Part shown: positions 6,328 to 14,946 of the stretch, one piece after another | Layout of the letters: every line of letters begins with the position of its first letter | Numbering within the stretch: position 1 is the first letter of the stretch | Assembly (NCBI GenBank): GCA_020859875.1 | Contig: JAJBVJ010000024.1 | Location: 1-22,844 of the forward strand | Source: Rikenellaceae bacterium | Lineage (GTDB): Bacteria > Bacteroidota > Bacteroidia > Bacteroidales > Rikenellaceae | Direction of reading: 5' to 3' | Length of the DNA stretch: 22,844 bases | The notes under the pieces: generated by a model | The model's database searches: none | Seen by the model: only the letters and a program-made list of their open reading frames with translations | Told to the model about the DNA's origin: nothing | Translations under genes and position numbers: made by a program

Positions 6328-8349
6328 ATGATTGACCGCCTGACAGTAGACCGTATATACTCCGCCGCCGACATCGTCGAAGTGGTGGGGGATTTCGTCT
6401 CACTCCGTAAAAAGGGAATCAACTACCAGGCATGCTGTCCCTTCCACAACGAAAAGACCCCCTCGTTCGTAGTATCTCCAACTAAGGGACTCTTCAAATG
6501 TTTCGGGTGCGGAAAAGGCGGCAACGCCGTTACGTTCGTAATGGAGCATGAAGGGATGAGTTACCCGGAAGCCCTGAAATACGTGGCGAAAAAGTACGGT
6601 ATCGAGGTTTCCGAGCGGGAACTATCGCCGGAAGAAGAGAAGAAGAACGACGACCGCGAAAGTATGATGGTCGCCACGGCTTTTGCCGCCGAATGGTTCT
6701 CACGGACTTTATGGGAGACCGACGAAGGCCGCAGCGTGGGACTGGGCTATTTCCGTAAGCGGGGTCTTGCGGACGGGACTGTAACCCGGTTCGGCCTCGG
6801 CTATTGCCCGCCGAAGGGTGAGGCTTTTTCGACGGCCGCACTGGCCGCCGGATATAAAGACGAATTCCTCGTCCGGGCGGGGCTCAGCGGAAAGAGGGAG
6901 AACGGAACACTCTACGATAAATTTTACGACCGCGTGATCTTCCCGATCCATTCCGTAAGCGGCCGGGTGATCGGGTTCGGCGGGAGAACGCTCCGCAGCG
7001 ACAAAAAGACCGCAAAATATGTAAACTCCCCCGAGAGTGAGATATACCATAAGAGCAACGTTCTCTACGGTCTGTTCTTCGCAAAAAAGGCCATTACGCA
7101 GGAGGATTGCTGTATCCTTGTCGAAGGATATACCGATGTGATTTCGATGCACCAGGCAGGGGTAGAGAATGTCGTGGCCTCGTCCGGCACGGCTCTTACA
7201 CCGGAACAGGTCAGACTGATTTCGAGGTTCACCAAAAATATAACGGTCATTTTCGACGGAGACAGTGCCGGGATAAATGCTTCAATGAGGGGCATCGATA
7301 TAATCCTGAAGGAGGGAATGAACGTTCGGATCGTCCCGCTGTCACCCGGGGAAGACCCCGACTCCTTCGCCCGCAGCCGGTCGGCCGCCGGGCTGAAAGA
7401 GTATATAGCATCCAACGAGGAGGATTTTATAACTTTCAAGACCCGTATACTTCTCGGGGAGGCTGGAGGCGACCCGATAAAAAAGGGGGGACTTATTACC
7501 GAGATAGTATCGTCGGTGGCGGTTGTACCCGATCCCATAATGCGGTCGCTCTATATAAAGCAGACGGCCTCCAGCATGGACATTCCACACGAAGTATTGG
7601 CTTCGGAGGTGGCAAGAAAGAGAATATCCCACGATTCGGATGCACAGACGCGCGATTTTATCCGCCGCCAGGAAGAGATCCGCCGAAGGGAAAGGACTCC
7701 GGAATCCCTATCCGGTCCCGAGTCCGGTGAAGACCGCCCCCTCTCCTCCATTGCCGGAAGCAGTGTGGAGGAGCTCGAAAAGGAGCTGGTAAAGTACCTG
7801 CTGAAATATGGCGGTCGGTATTTCGATTATAAAGAGGGACGAAGCGTAGTAAGCTTCAACGTGGCCGAAACCATTATAAACGACATCGAAGCCAACGGGC
7901 TTTCGTTCAGTGACGGCCGATACCGCAAACTGTACGAGACTTACCGCGAACTGTTCTACCGTTTGCGCACCACCGACGGAACCGAAGGGCCCGAAGTGAA
8001 TATAAACGAGACGATCGGGCTCCATAACTTTATAAACCACCCCGATCCCGAAGTATGTAACGCTGCGGTGGATATCCTTACCGACAACGACAATTATGTG
8101 GTGAGCAAGTTATGGCAGAAATACGATATAATCGTCGAAAACGAATCGGACAAGCTGGCCGAGTCCGTACCCCGCACCGTGATCCTTTATAAATCGAAAG
8201 CGATCGAGAGGATTATTGCAGACCTGCGCGGCCAGCTGGGCCGGGAGGGGCTCTCCGACGAGGAACTGGCCGAAGTGACCTTCCGCATATCTACCCTGAA
8301 CCGGGAAAGGATGGCCATAGCCAAGAAACTTTCCCGCCTTATACTGTAA
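6328..8349 (+). CDS. dnaG: DNA primase
   Basis: It synthesises RNA primers at the replication fork, together with the DnaB helicase. The 673-residue protein starts with the CHC2-type zinc-binding domain: CCPFH at residues 36-40 and CFGC at 58-61 supply the Cys/His ligands. The TOPRIM catalytic core follows, with VEGYTDV (Glu266) and DGDSAG (Asp310, Asp312), the acidic residues that bind the catalytic metals. The region after about residue 430 is a lower-complexity linker (RRQEEIRRRER) leading into a helical C-terminal domain that would contact DnaB. Start and length agree with family members. No rpoD or rpsU neighbour is seen, so the macromolecular synthesis operon of enterics is not preserved. 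The downstream patatin gene follows after 68 bases. Confidence 0.97.
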   Translation: MIDRLTVDRIYSAADIVEVVGDFVSLRKKGINYQACCPFHNEKTPSFVVSPTKGLFKCFGCGKGGNAVTFVMEHEGMSYPEALKYVAKKYGIEVSERELSPEEEKKNDDRESMMVATAFAAEWFSRTLWETDEGRSVGLGYFRKRGLADGTVTRFGLGYCPPKGEAFSTAALAAGYKDEFLVRAGLSGKRENGTLYDKFYDRVIFPIHSVSGRVIGFGGRTLRSDKKTAKYVNSPESEIYHKSNVLYGLFFAKKAITQEDCCILVEGYTDVISMHQAGVENVVASSGTALTPEQVRLISRFTKNITVIFDGDSAGINASMRGIDIILKEGMNVRIVPLSPGEDPDSFARSRSAAGLKEYIASNEEDFITFKTRILLGEAGGDPIKKGGLITEIVSSVAVVPDPIMRSLYIKQTASSMDIPHEVLASEVARKRISHDSDAQTRDFIRRQEEIRRRERTPESLSGPESGEDRPLSSIAGSSVEELEKELVKYLLKYGGRYFDYKEGRSVVSFNVAETIINDIEANGLSFSDGRYRKLYETYRELFYRLRTTDGTEGPEVNINETIGLHNFINHPDPEVCNAAVDILTDNDNYVVSKLWQKYDIIVENESDKLAESVPRTVILYKSKAIERIIADLRGQLGREGLSDEELAEVTFRISTLNRERMAIAKKLSRLIL

Positions 8350-8417
8350 TTATTTAAAATGCCGGATGGCTCGCGGTTTGTAACCGGTGGAGCTTTAATG
8401 AAACTAAAACTGTATCG

Positions 8418-10613
8418 ATGAGTATAAAAATCTTTCGCCATATAATCCTTACGCTAATATGTTTGCTGGTGGTTTCGGCTGCCTGGGCCCAGCGGCAAAA
8501 GGTCGGTGTGGTGCTGAGCGGCGGCGGAGCGAAAGGGGTCGCGCATATCTCGGTTCTGAAGGTCATAGAGGAGGCGGGAATACCGATCGACTATATTGCA
8601 GGTACGAGTATGGGAGCGATCATCGGAGGGCTGTATGCGGTCGGATACGATACACACACACTCGACTCGCTGGTGAGGACCCAAAACTGGACGGAACTGC
8701 TGAGCGACCGCGTTTCGAGGCGCTACCTCTCCTTCTCTGCAAAAGAGGTATCGGAACGGTACCTCATAACATTGCCTCTGACAAGCCAGAAAAAATTCCA
8801 ACTTCCCTCGGGGCTTGTCGGCGGGAACAATGTATACAATCTGCTCACCGAGCTCACCATAGATTATCACGACTCCATATCTTTCGAATCGCTTCCCGTA
8901 CCGTTCGCATGCGTGGCTTACGATATGGTGACCGGCCGGGCGGTGACCCTCGACGAGGGTTACCTTGCCCGGGCCATACGGGCGAGTATGTCGATACCCG
9001 GAGCTTTCGAACCGGTACACATGGACGGGATGGTGCTGATCGACGGCGGGATCAGCAATAATTTCCCGGCCGACGTGGTTAAGGCAATGGGAGCGGATAT
9101 TATAATCGGGGTAGACGTTACGGCCGGGGCCCGGGCGGAGGACCAACTGAATACCCTCTCGGATATGTTCAACCAGATCACCTACTTCACCGGTGTGGAG
9201 GCATACAAAAAGAATCTCCCTCTGGTAGACGTATATATAAAGCCCGACATCACGGGTTACGGGGCCGGGAGTTTCAGTGCCGAGGCGATAGACACGCTGC
9301 TTGTCCGCGGGGAAAAAGCCGCATACGAGAGGTTCGGAGAACTCATGGCGCTAAGGCCCAGAATAGGTCTCGAGCCGGGTTATATGCCGCAGGAGCGGGA
9401 GCCGGTCGAACTCGACCAGCCCCTTCCGCTCGCCAATATCCGTTTCGAAGGACTGCATTACCAGAAGGAAAAAACTCTCAGCCGCATCGCCGGTTTGAAG
9501 GACAGCACATTTGTCCGCCCCAGCGATATTCAGGTGGCGGTGGAGAAGCTCCAGGGCACAGAAAACCTGAGCGAGGTGAATTACCGCCTGGAAGGAAACG
9601 CGCCGTACGATCTGGTATTTATGGTGAAGGAGAGCACGCGTAATTCGATCAGCCTGGGACTTAGGGTCGATACCGAAGAGATGGCCGCGATCCTGCTCAA
9701 TGTCAACCTTGCGGCAAACCAAATGTCGAATTCACATTTCGATGTGACGGCCAGACTCAGCGAAAATCCCTATATAAAGGGCTCGTACATATTGGGAAAT
9801 GAAGCCGAGAGAAAGATGACCCTTTCCTATATGTATAAATATAACAGTCTCGGGTATTACAACAGGGGGAAGAAACTCAGCAATCTCGATTTCAACCAGC
9901 ATACGGTCGAATTGAATTTCGCCAATATCCGGTTGAGGAATTTTAAAGTCGGGGTGGGGGCGATATACGAATACCTCGATTTGAAGGCTGCATTGTCTAC
10001 CAGAGAAGTAGAAGTCAATGCACGCTCGGAGGGGATGTTTATGTACCGTGCCTCTGCACAGGTGGAGACCCTCGACAGGCGTTATAATCCCAACCGTGGT
10101 ATCAGTTTCACATCGGATTATACTTTTTACACCTCCAATTTCGTTAATTATCACGGGGATACCCCCTTCAGTGCACTGCATGCCGATTTTTACGCGGCAT
10201 TGTCCATGAACCGGAGGGTGACTTTCATACCGGGAGTTTTTTCGCGGGTTATCATGGGCAGGAATGCCGCATTCCCGGCTCTAAACGTGCTCGGCGGTAC
10301 GGTGCCGGGAAGGTATTTTCGCCAGCAAATGCCATTTGTCGGGGTTCACCGTTTCGAGGTTTTCGATAATGCGGTGCTCGGGGCGAGGCTCGACGTGCGG
10401 GGAAGGATCGGGAAAAAGTATTTTGTCTCCATGAAGGCCAATTACATGAAAGAGCAGCACAGCTTTTCCGACATCCTCAAAGGTAAGGATATCTGGGGGG
10501 TCGGTGTGGCCGGGTCGGTAAATACCCTGCTGGGGCCGATAGACCTGCTGGTGGACTACTCGAACCGAACCAAAAAGGTGGGGATATATGCCAACCTCGG
10601 ATATTATTTTTAA
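8418..10613 (+). CDS. Patatin-like phospholipase with POTRA and C-terminal beta-barrel (PlpD type)
   Basis: An exported 731-residue protein. A signal peptide (residues 1-24, cut after AAWA) is followed by a patatin hydrolase domain: oxyanion loop GGGAKG at 35-40, nucleophile motif GTSMG at 62-66 (Ser64) and DGG with Asp209, so the Ser-Asp dyad is intact. Around residues 335-400 is a POTRA-like segment (IRFEGLHYQKEKTL to SEVNYRLEG). The rest is amphipathic beta-strand sequence ending in YYF, the terminal aromatic usual for outer-membrane barrels. This order matches type Vd (PlpD-like) autotransporters, in which the lipase is carried on a 16-stranded Omp85-related barrel. In Bacteroidetes this architecture is common as an outer-membrane protein, and whether the domain is surface-exposed or periplasmic is unknown. 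The substrate is probably a phospholipid, by family only. Confidence 0.9.
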   Translation: MSIKIFRHIILTLICLLVVSAAWAQRQKVGVVLSGGGAKGVAHISVLKVIEEAGIPIDYIAGTSMGAIIGGLYAVGYDTHTLDSLVRTQNWTELLSDRVSRRYLSFSAKEVSERYLITLPLTSQKKFQLPSGLVGGNNVYNLLTELTIDYHDSISFESLPVPFACVAYDMVTGRAVTLDEGYLARAIRASMSIPGAFEPVHMDGMVLIDGGISNNFPADVVKAMGADIIIGVDVTAGARAEDQLNTLSDMFNQITYFTGVEAYKKNLPLVDVYIKPDITGYGAGSFSAEAIDTLLVRGEKAAYERFGELMALRPRIGLEPGYMPQEREPVELDQPLPLANIRFEGLHYQKEKTLSRIAGLKDSTFVRPSDIQVAVEKLQGTENLSEVNYRLEGNAPYDLVFMVKESTRNSISLGLRVDTEEMAAILLNVNLAANQMSNSHFDVTARLSENPYIKGSYILGNEAERKMTLSYMYKYNSLGYYNRGKKLSNLDFNQHTVELNFANIRLRNFKVGVGAIYEYLDLKAALSTREVEVNARSEGMFMYRASAQVETLDRRYNPNRGISFTSDYTFYTSNFVNYHGDTPFSALHADFYAALSMNRRVTFIPGVFSRVIMGRNAAFPALNVLGGTVPGRYFRQQMPFVGVHRFEVFDNAVLGARLDVRGRIGKKYFVSMKANYMKEQHSFSDILKGKDIWGVGVAGSVNTLLGPIDLLVDYSNRTKKVGIYANLGYYF

Positions 10614-10717
10614 ATTCAGACATCCCGATAAATTTTAGACATGGTTTGCTTGCATTGAGAAGTAACACTATCGTACTCGGCATACGGAACACCTGGCGAT
10701 ACTTCGATATAAATGAT

Positions 10718-10725
10718 TAATTTTG
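10718..10725 (+). promoter_or_regulatory. -7 box of smpB
   Basis: TAATTTTG matches TAnnTTTG exactly and ends 10 bases before the smpB ATG, so the leader would be only a few bases long. No clear TTTG is found 19-20 bases upstream. Nothing else is recognisable in the 10614-10735 gap. Confidence 0.5.
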
Positions 10726-10735
10726 CGCTCTGCAA

Positions 10736-11191
10736 ATGACCGATTACCGTAACATAACCATCAAGAACAAGCGGGCCGCGTTCGACTACGAGATACTCGA
10801 AACGTGGACTGCCGGGATTGTCCTTACCGGAACGGAGATAAAATCGCTCCGGTTGGGTAAGGCCTCTATGGTGGACTGTTACTGCTATGTAGACAGGGGG
10901 GAAATATATCTTCGCGGCCTCAATATTTCGGAATATCACTGGGGTACATATAACAACCACCAGCCACGCCGGGATCGCAAACTGCTGCTGCAGAAGCGTG
11001 AAATTAATAAAATTGCCCGTGCTCTCCAGGACAAGGGGCTGACCGTGGTCGGAATGCGCGTCTTTATCAACGACCGCGGGCTGGCCAAAGCCGTAATCGG
11101 GCTCGGCCGGGGGCGCAAGTCCTACGACAAACGGGACTATATCAAGGAAAAAGATATAAAAAGGGAACTCGACCGCACATTCAAAAAGTAG
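10736..11191 (+). CDS. smpB: SsrA-binding protein SmpB
   Basis: It binds tmRNA and brings it to stalled ribosomes for trans-translation. The 151-residue length is typical (about 150-160). Diagnostic segments are the N-terminal KNKRAAFDYEI, the GIVLTGTEIKSLR core that forms the oligonucleotide-binding barrel, NPH-like YNNHQPRRDRKLLL, and the basic C-terminal tail RGRKSYDKRDYIKEKD, which enters the ribosomal mRNA path. The tmRNA gene itself is not in the window. It seems to be a single-gene unit; a short CTGC/GCAG hairpin at 11219-11230 is too weak to call a terminator. Confidence 0.97.
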   Translation: MTDYRNITIKNKRAAFDYEILETWTAGIVLTGTEIKSLRLGKASMVDCYCYVDRGEIYLRGLNISEYHWGTYNNHQPRRDRKLLLQKREINKIARALQDKGLTVVGMRVFINDRGLAKAVIGLGRGRKSYDKRDYIKEKDIKRELDRTFKK

Positions 11192-11259
11192 AGAGATTAC
11201 CCGCATTTCCGGAATCTTACTGCCCCGGCAGCGGCAATGTTATATTCTAAACAATTCCG

Positions 11260-11302
11260 TTGTAAATATTATTTACGTTGAATAATACTTTTAGTATTTT
11301 TA
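11260..11302 (+). promoter_or_regulatory. Likely promoter region of the oad operon
   Basis: This is an AT-rich stretch with two near-consensus -7 boxes, TACTTTTA (11286-11293) and TATTTTTA (11295-11302), and TTG at 11260-11262. The spacings (23 and 32 bases) are not ideal, so the exact promoter is uncertain. The leader before oadG would be about 35-45 nt. Confidence 0.3.
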
Positions 11303-11343
11303 CGAATTGTTTTTTATTTGATCCGTAAAAACTTAAAACCCGA

Positions 11344-11598
11344 ATGAATCCGATCAATGAAGCGCTGATGTTAATGGGTGTAGGTATGGGGACGGTATTT
11401 ATCGTGCTTCTGCTTATAATATTCTGCAGCCGGGGCATGATAGCGGCCATTAACCGCTGGTTCCCGGAAAGGGAGGTTTCGCCGGCCCTTGCCAGGGCAG
11501 CCGCAATTCCGGCAAAGACCCTTACGGCCATTACGGCTGCGGTAAATGTTGCGACCCGGGGCAGGGGACGTATCGTGAAGATCGAGAAAAAGAAGTAA
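11344..11598 (+). CDS. oadG: Oxaloacetate decarboxylase gamma-like small membrane subunit
   Basis: An 84-residue protein with one membrane helix (residues about 8-30, MLMGVGMGTVFIVLLLIIFC) and a basic cytoplasmic tail ending in IVKIEKKK. This is the shape and length of the gamma subunit of sodium-pumping decarboxylases, which anchors the alpha subunit to the membrane beta subunit and helps hold the catalytic zinc. It is first in an oadG-oadA-oadB operon, 22 bases before oadA. The family is poorly conserved, so the call rests partly on context. The other OadG-type protein in the window, in the mmd operon, is much longer. Confidence 0.85.
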   Translation: MNPINEALMLMGVGMGTVFIVLLLIIFCSRGMIAAINRWFPEREVSPALARAAAIPAKTLTAITAAVNVATRGRGRIVKIEKKK

Positions 11599-11620
11599 CT
11601 ACCGAAAAACCTTACAATAA

Positions 11621-13537
11621 ATGAGTAGAGAAATCAAATTCGGCCTGGTTTACCGGGATATGTGGCAATCTGCCGGTAAGTATGTTCCGCGGGTGGACCA
11701 GTTGGAGCGGGTTGCCCCCGAGATAGTGAGAATGGGATGCTTCGCCCGCGTGGAGACTAACGGCGGCGGCTTCGAACAGGTCAACCTGCTGTTCGGGGAA
11801 AACCCGAATATCGCCGTGCGTAGATGGACAAAACCCTTCAACGATGCGGGAATTCAGACACATATGCTCGACCGCGGTCTGAACGGTATACGTATGAGCC
11901 CCGTGGCGGCGGATGTCCGCAAGTTGATGTATAAAGTAAAAAAAGCCCAGGGTACCGACATTGTCCGTACCTTCGACGGCCTGAACGATACGCGGAATAT
12001 CATCCCTTCGATAGCCTATGCGAAGCAGGCGGGGATGATTTCGCAGGCGGCACTGAGCATTACCTTCTCGCCAATACATACGGTGGAATACTTCACCAAC
12101 CTGGCATATGAACTGATAGAGGCGGGAGCGGACGAGATATGCCTCAAGGATATGGCCGGGATCGGCCGGCCGACCGACCTGGGGAAGATCACAGCCAATA
12201 TCAAGGCCAAATACCCCGAAATACCCATCAGCTACCACAGCCATGCGGGGCCGGGTTTTTCGGTGGCTTCGGTTCTGGAAGTCTGCAAGGCCGGATGCGA
12301 CTATATCGACGTGGGTATGGAACCGCTTTCATGGGGCACCGGACACCACGACGTGATAACCATCCAGTCGATGCTCAAGCAGGCCGGATTTCGGGTGCCG
12401 GAGATCGACATGGATGCCTATATGAAAGTGAGGGCCCTCACCCAGGAATTTGTCGACGACTTCCTCGGGTTATATATTAGCCCGAAAAACAGGTTGATGA
12501 GTTCCCTGCTTATCGGGCCGGGATTGCCGGGAGGTATGATGGGGAGCCTTATGGCCGACCTGGAGACCAATCTGGAAGGTGTGAACCGCTATCTTTCCAG
12601 GAACGGCAAGCCTCAAATATCACAGGACGACCTGCTTATAAAACTGTTCGACGAAGTGGCTTATGTTTGGCCCAGGGTCGGGTATCCCCCGCTGGTCACC
12701 CCTTTCAGCCAATACGTGAAAAACCTGGCGCTGATGAACGTGACGCAAATGCTAAAGGGCAAGGAGCGCTGGAGCATGATAGCGGACGATATATGGGATA
12801 TGATCCTCGGAAAGTCGGGCCGCCTTCCCGGCGAAGTAGACCCCGAGATCAAGGCTCTCGCCGCGGAGCAGGGCCGGGAATTCTACACAGGCGATCCACA
12901 GGAGGGCTATCCCGACGCGCTGGAAAAATACCGCACGGCGATGAAGGAAAAAGGATGGGAAACGGGGCAGGACGACGAAGAACTCTTCGAGTATGCGATG
13001 CATCCTGCGCAGTACGAAGCATACAAATCCGGTAAAGCGAAGGCGGAATTCGAAGCCGATATAGCCAAACGCAAGGCTAAGGATACTACCTCTACCGCCG
13101 CCGTAACACCGGCCCCCGGTAACCCGGTAGCCGTAACTCCACAGACCCTCACGGTGGATGTGAACGGGGAGCAGTTCCGCGTGAGTATCGTTCCCGAGGG
13201 AAGCCAGACGGCAGGTACTCCGGATTCGGCGGCACCTGCACCTGCGGCTTCGGCGTCTCCCGTTCCCGCTCCCGCAGCGGCAGCTGCAGTTCCCGCTGCC
13301 GGGGATGCGGAGGAGGTGCCCTCGCCCCTCGAAGGTAAGTTCTTCCTCACCAAAGACGGCAGTGAAACGGCCGTCAAGCCGGGGGACGCTTTCAAAAAGG
13401 GCGACAGGCTTGGTTACGTCGAGGCGATGAAGACGTACAACGCTATTCTGGCCCACCGGGACGGCGTGGTCGCAGAAATAGTGGCCGGCAACGGCGACAC
13501 GGTTTATGAAGACGACATCCTGATGAAAATCCGGTAG
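11621..13537 (+). CDS. oadA: Oxaloacetate decarboxylase alpha subunit (carboxyltransferase + biotin domain)
   Basis: It transfers CO2 from oxaloacetate to its own biotin, which the beta subunit then decarboxylates. The 638 residues comprise a carboxyltransferase TIM barrel (1 to about 300) with ICLKDMAG (the metal-site Lys) and YHSHAGPG (metal-binding His pair). A PYC/OADA conserved domain follows to about 480, then a Pro/Ala linker (about 535-570) and a biotinyl domain with EAMKTYN, Lys604 being the biotin site, 35 residues from the end. The first metal-site motif reads RDMWQS instead of the RDAHQS of classical OadA, as I recall for Bacteroidetes homologues. Pyruvate carboxylase subunit B or another 2-oxoacid decarboxylase is an alternative; the flanking oadG and oadB argue for a membrane decarboxylase. 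Confidence 0.9.
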   Translation: MSREIKFGLVYRDMWQSAGKYVPRVDQLERVAPEIVRMGCFARVETNGGGFEQVNLLFGENPNIAVRRWTKPFNDAGIQTHMLDRGLNGIRMSPVAADVRKLMYKVKKAQGTDIVRTFDGLNDTRNIIPSIAYAKQAGMISQAALSITFSPIHTVEYFTNLAYELIEAGADEICLKDMAGIGRPTDLGKITANIKAKYPEIPISYHSHAGPGFSVASVLEVCKAGCDYIDVGMEPLSWGTGHHDVITIQSMLKQAGFRVPEIDMDAYMKVRALTQEFVDDFLGLYISPKNRLMSSLLIGPGLPGGMMGSLMADLETNLEGVNRYLSRNGKPQISQDDLLIKLFDEVAYVWPRVGYPPLVTPFSQYVKNLALMNVTQMLKGKERWSMIADDIWDMILGKSGRLPGEVDPEIKALAAEQGREFYTGDPQEGYPDALEKYRTAMKEKGWETGQDDEELFEYAMHPAQYEAYKSGKAKAEFEADIAKRKAKDTTSTAAVTPAPGNPVAVTPQTLTVDVNGEQFRVSIVPEGSQTAGTPDSAAPAPAASASPVPAPAAAAAVPAAGDAEEVPSPLEGKFFLTKDGSETAVKPGDAFKKGDRLGYVEAMKTYNAILAHRDGVVAEIVAGNGDTVYEDDILMKIR

Positions 13538-13540
13538 GGC

Positions 13541-14746
13541 ATGCGTATATTCGATAACCTCTTCGAAATGACGGCCTTGAGCAATATCGCCGCCAATCCG
13601 GCGGTATTGCTCATGTTGGCGCTGGCATTCCTGCTGCTTTACCTCGGGATCAAAAAGGGCTATGAGCCCCTGCTGCTGGTACCCATAGGTTTCGGGGTGC
13701 TGCTGGCTAACTTTCCCGGCGGGGATATGGGGGTTGTGCAGGCGACCGACGAGAACGGGATCATGCATATGACCCTGTTGGAGATAGCCCACGATTACGG
13801 CATTATGAACTACCTCTACTATTCGCTGATAAAAACGGGACTCCTGCCGCCCCTGATCTTTATGGGGGTGGGTGCAATGACCGACTTCGGCCCGCTGCTG
13901 CGCAACCTTAGGCTGGCAATCTTCGGCGCCGCGGCACAGGTAGGTATCTTTTCCGTACTGATAGTGGCCGTACTGGCGGGATTCACGCTGGAAGAGGCCG
14001 CATCGCTCGGAATTATCGGCGGTGCCGACGGCCCGACGGCGATATTTACCACGATAAAGCTCGCCCCGCATCTTCTCGGCCCGATAGCCATCGCGGCCTA
14101 TTCCTATATGGCTCTGGTACCGGTGATAATCCCCCTGGTGGTCAGATTTACCTGTACAAGGAAAGAGCTGTTGATTAATATGAAAGAGCAGGAGAAGCTC
14201 CATCCCTCCAAATCCGAAATAAAGAATATGAGGGTGGCCAAGATAATCTTCCCGATATTTGTCGGTACGATCGTGGGGATCATCGTTCCTTCGGCGGTTC
14301 CGCTGGTGGGCATGCTCATGTTCGGTAACCTGGTGAAAGAGATCGGTACGGCCACCTCGCGCCTGTACGATGCCGCCTCGAATACGATTATGAATGTCGC
14401 CACCGTGCTCTTAGGGCTCTGCGTAGGGGCTACGATGACCGCGGAGGCTTTTCTGGAGTGGAAGACCATAGGTATCATTGCCGGAGGTTTCTTCGCATTC
14501 GCGCTGTCGGTAGCAGGCGGTATCTTCATGGTTAAACTCTTCAACCTGTTCACCCGTAAGAAGATAAACCCCCTGATCGGGGCCACGGGTCTGAGTGCCG
14601 TACCGATGGCATCGCGCGTGGCAAACGACATCGCTACACGATACGATTCCCGTAACCACCTGCTGCAGTATGCAATGTCGAGCAATATATCCGGAGTCAT
14701 AGGGTCGGCCGTAGCCGCCGGGGTGTTGATCTCCTTTCTCGGATAA
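13541..14746 (+). CDS. oadB: Sodium-pumping decarboxylase beta subunit
   Basis: A polytopic inner-membrane protein of 401 residues that decarboxylates the carboxybiotin of the alpha subunit and exports Na+. The hallmark GIIGGADGPTAIF lies around residues 157-169; Asp163 corresponds to the essential Asp of the Klebsiella subunit. Also seen are LIFMGVGAMTDF before it and NPLIGATGLSAVPMASRVA near the C-terminus, which carries the polar residues of the second Na+ site. The ATG comes 3 bases after the oadA stop, so the two are co-translated. It is a clear paralogue of the beta subunit coded at 17218-18387 on the other strand. Confidence 0.95.
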   Translation: MRIFDNLFEMTALSNIAANPAVLLMLALAFLLLYLGIKKGYEPLLLVPIGFGVLLANFPGGDMGVVQATDENGIMHMTLLEIAHDYGIMNYLYYSLIKTGLLPPLIFMGVGAMTDFGPLLRNLRLAIFGAAAQVGIFSVLIVAVLAGFTLEEAASLGIIGGADGPTAIFTTIKLAPHLLGPIAIAAYSYMALVPVIIPLVVRFTCTRKELLINMKEQEKLHPSKSEIKNMRVAKIIFPIFVGTIVGIIVPSAVPLVGMLMFGNLVKEIGTATSRLYDAASNTIMNVATVLLGLCVGATMTAEAFLEWKTIGIIAGGFFAFALSVAGGIFMVKLFNLFTRKKINPLIGATGLSAVPMASRVANDIATRYDSRNHLLQYAMSSNISGVIGSAVAAGVLISFLG

Positions 14747-14760
14747 CCCTTCCGGGCAGA

Positions 14761-14804
14761 AATAATAAAGGGCTTCCGATCGCGATCGGAGGCCCTTTAT
14801 TATT
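14761..14804. terminator. Terminator after oadB, symmetric hairpin
   Basis: AATAATAAAGGGC (14761-14773) and GCCCTTTATTATT (14792-14804), joined by TCCGATCG / CGATCGGA, form a nearly perfect 22-bp palindrome. It begins 14 bases after the oadB stop. The A/T-rich arms allow termination in both directions. Confidence 0.8.
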
Positions 14805-14819
14805 CACGCTCCCGCCCAC

Positions 14820-14836
14820 CGGGAATATTATTCCCG
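14820..14836. repeat. Small hairpin between convergent terminators
   Basis: CGGGAAT (14820-14826) and ATTCCCG (14830-14836) close a 3-base loop. No T-run follows. It lies between the two convergent terminators and its function is unclear. Confidence 0.4.
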
Positions 14837-14860
14837 AAGACACGATCTATATGCAGGGAT

Positions 14861-14897
14861 TAAAAAAGGATGCACGGTCAAACCGACCGTGCATCCT
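14861..14897 (-). terminator. Intrinsic terminator after ppiD
   Basis: A 13-bp perfect stem, AGGATGCACGGTC (14867-14879) / GACCGTGCATCCT (14885-14897), has a 5-base loop. On the minus strand it is followed by a run of T (the A-run at 14862-14867). It is placed about 50 bases beyond the ppiD stop. Confidence 0.85.
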
Positions 14898-14946
14898 CCC
14901 CATACATTTAAACTTAAAATCCTATAAAAAAGACTCTACTGAGAGT

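Noticed and set aside
12752..14203. 483-codon minus-strand open frame across oadA and oadB
   Set aside because: It spans the boundary of two certain genes on the other strand and is low-complexity and His/Arg/Gly-rich, as expected of an antisense shadow.
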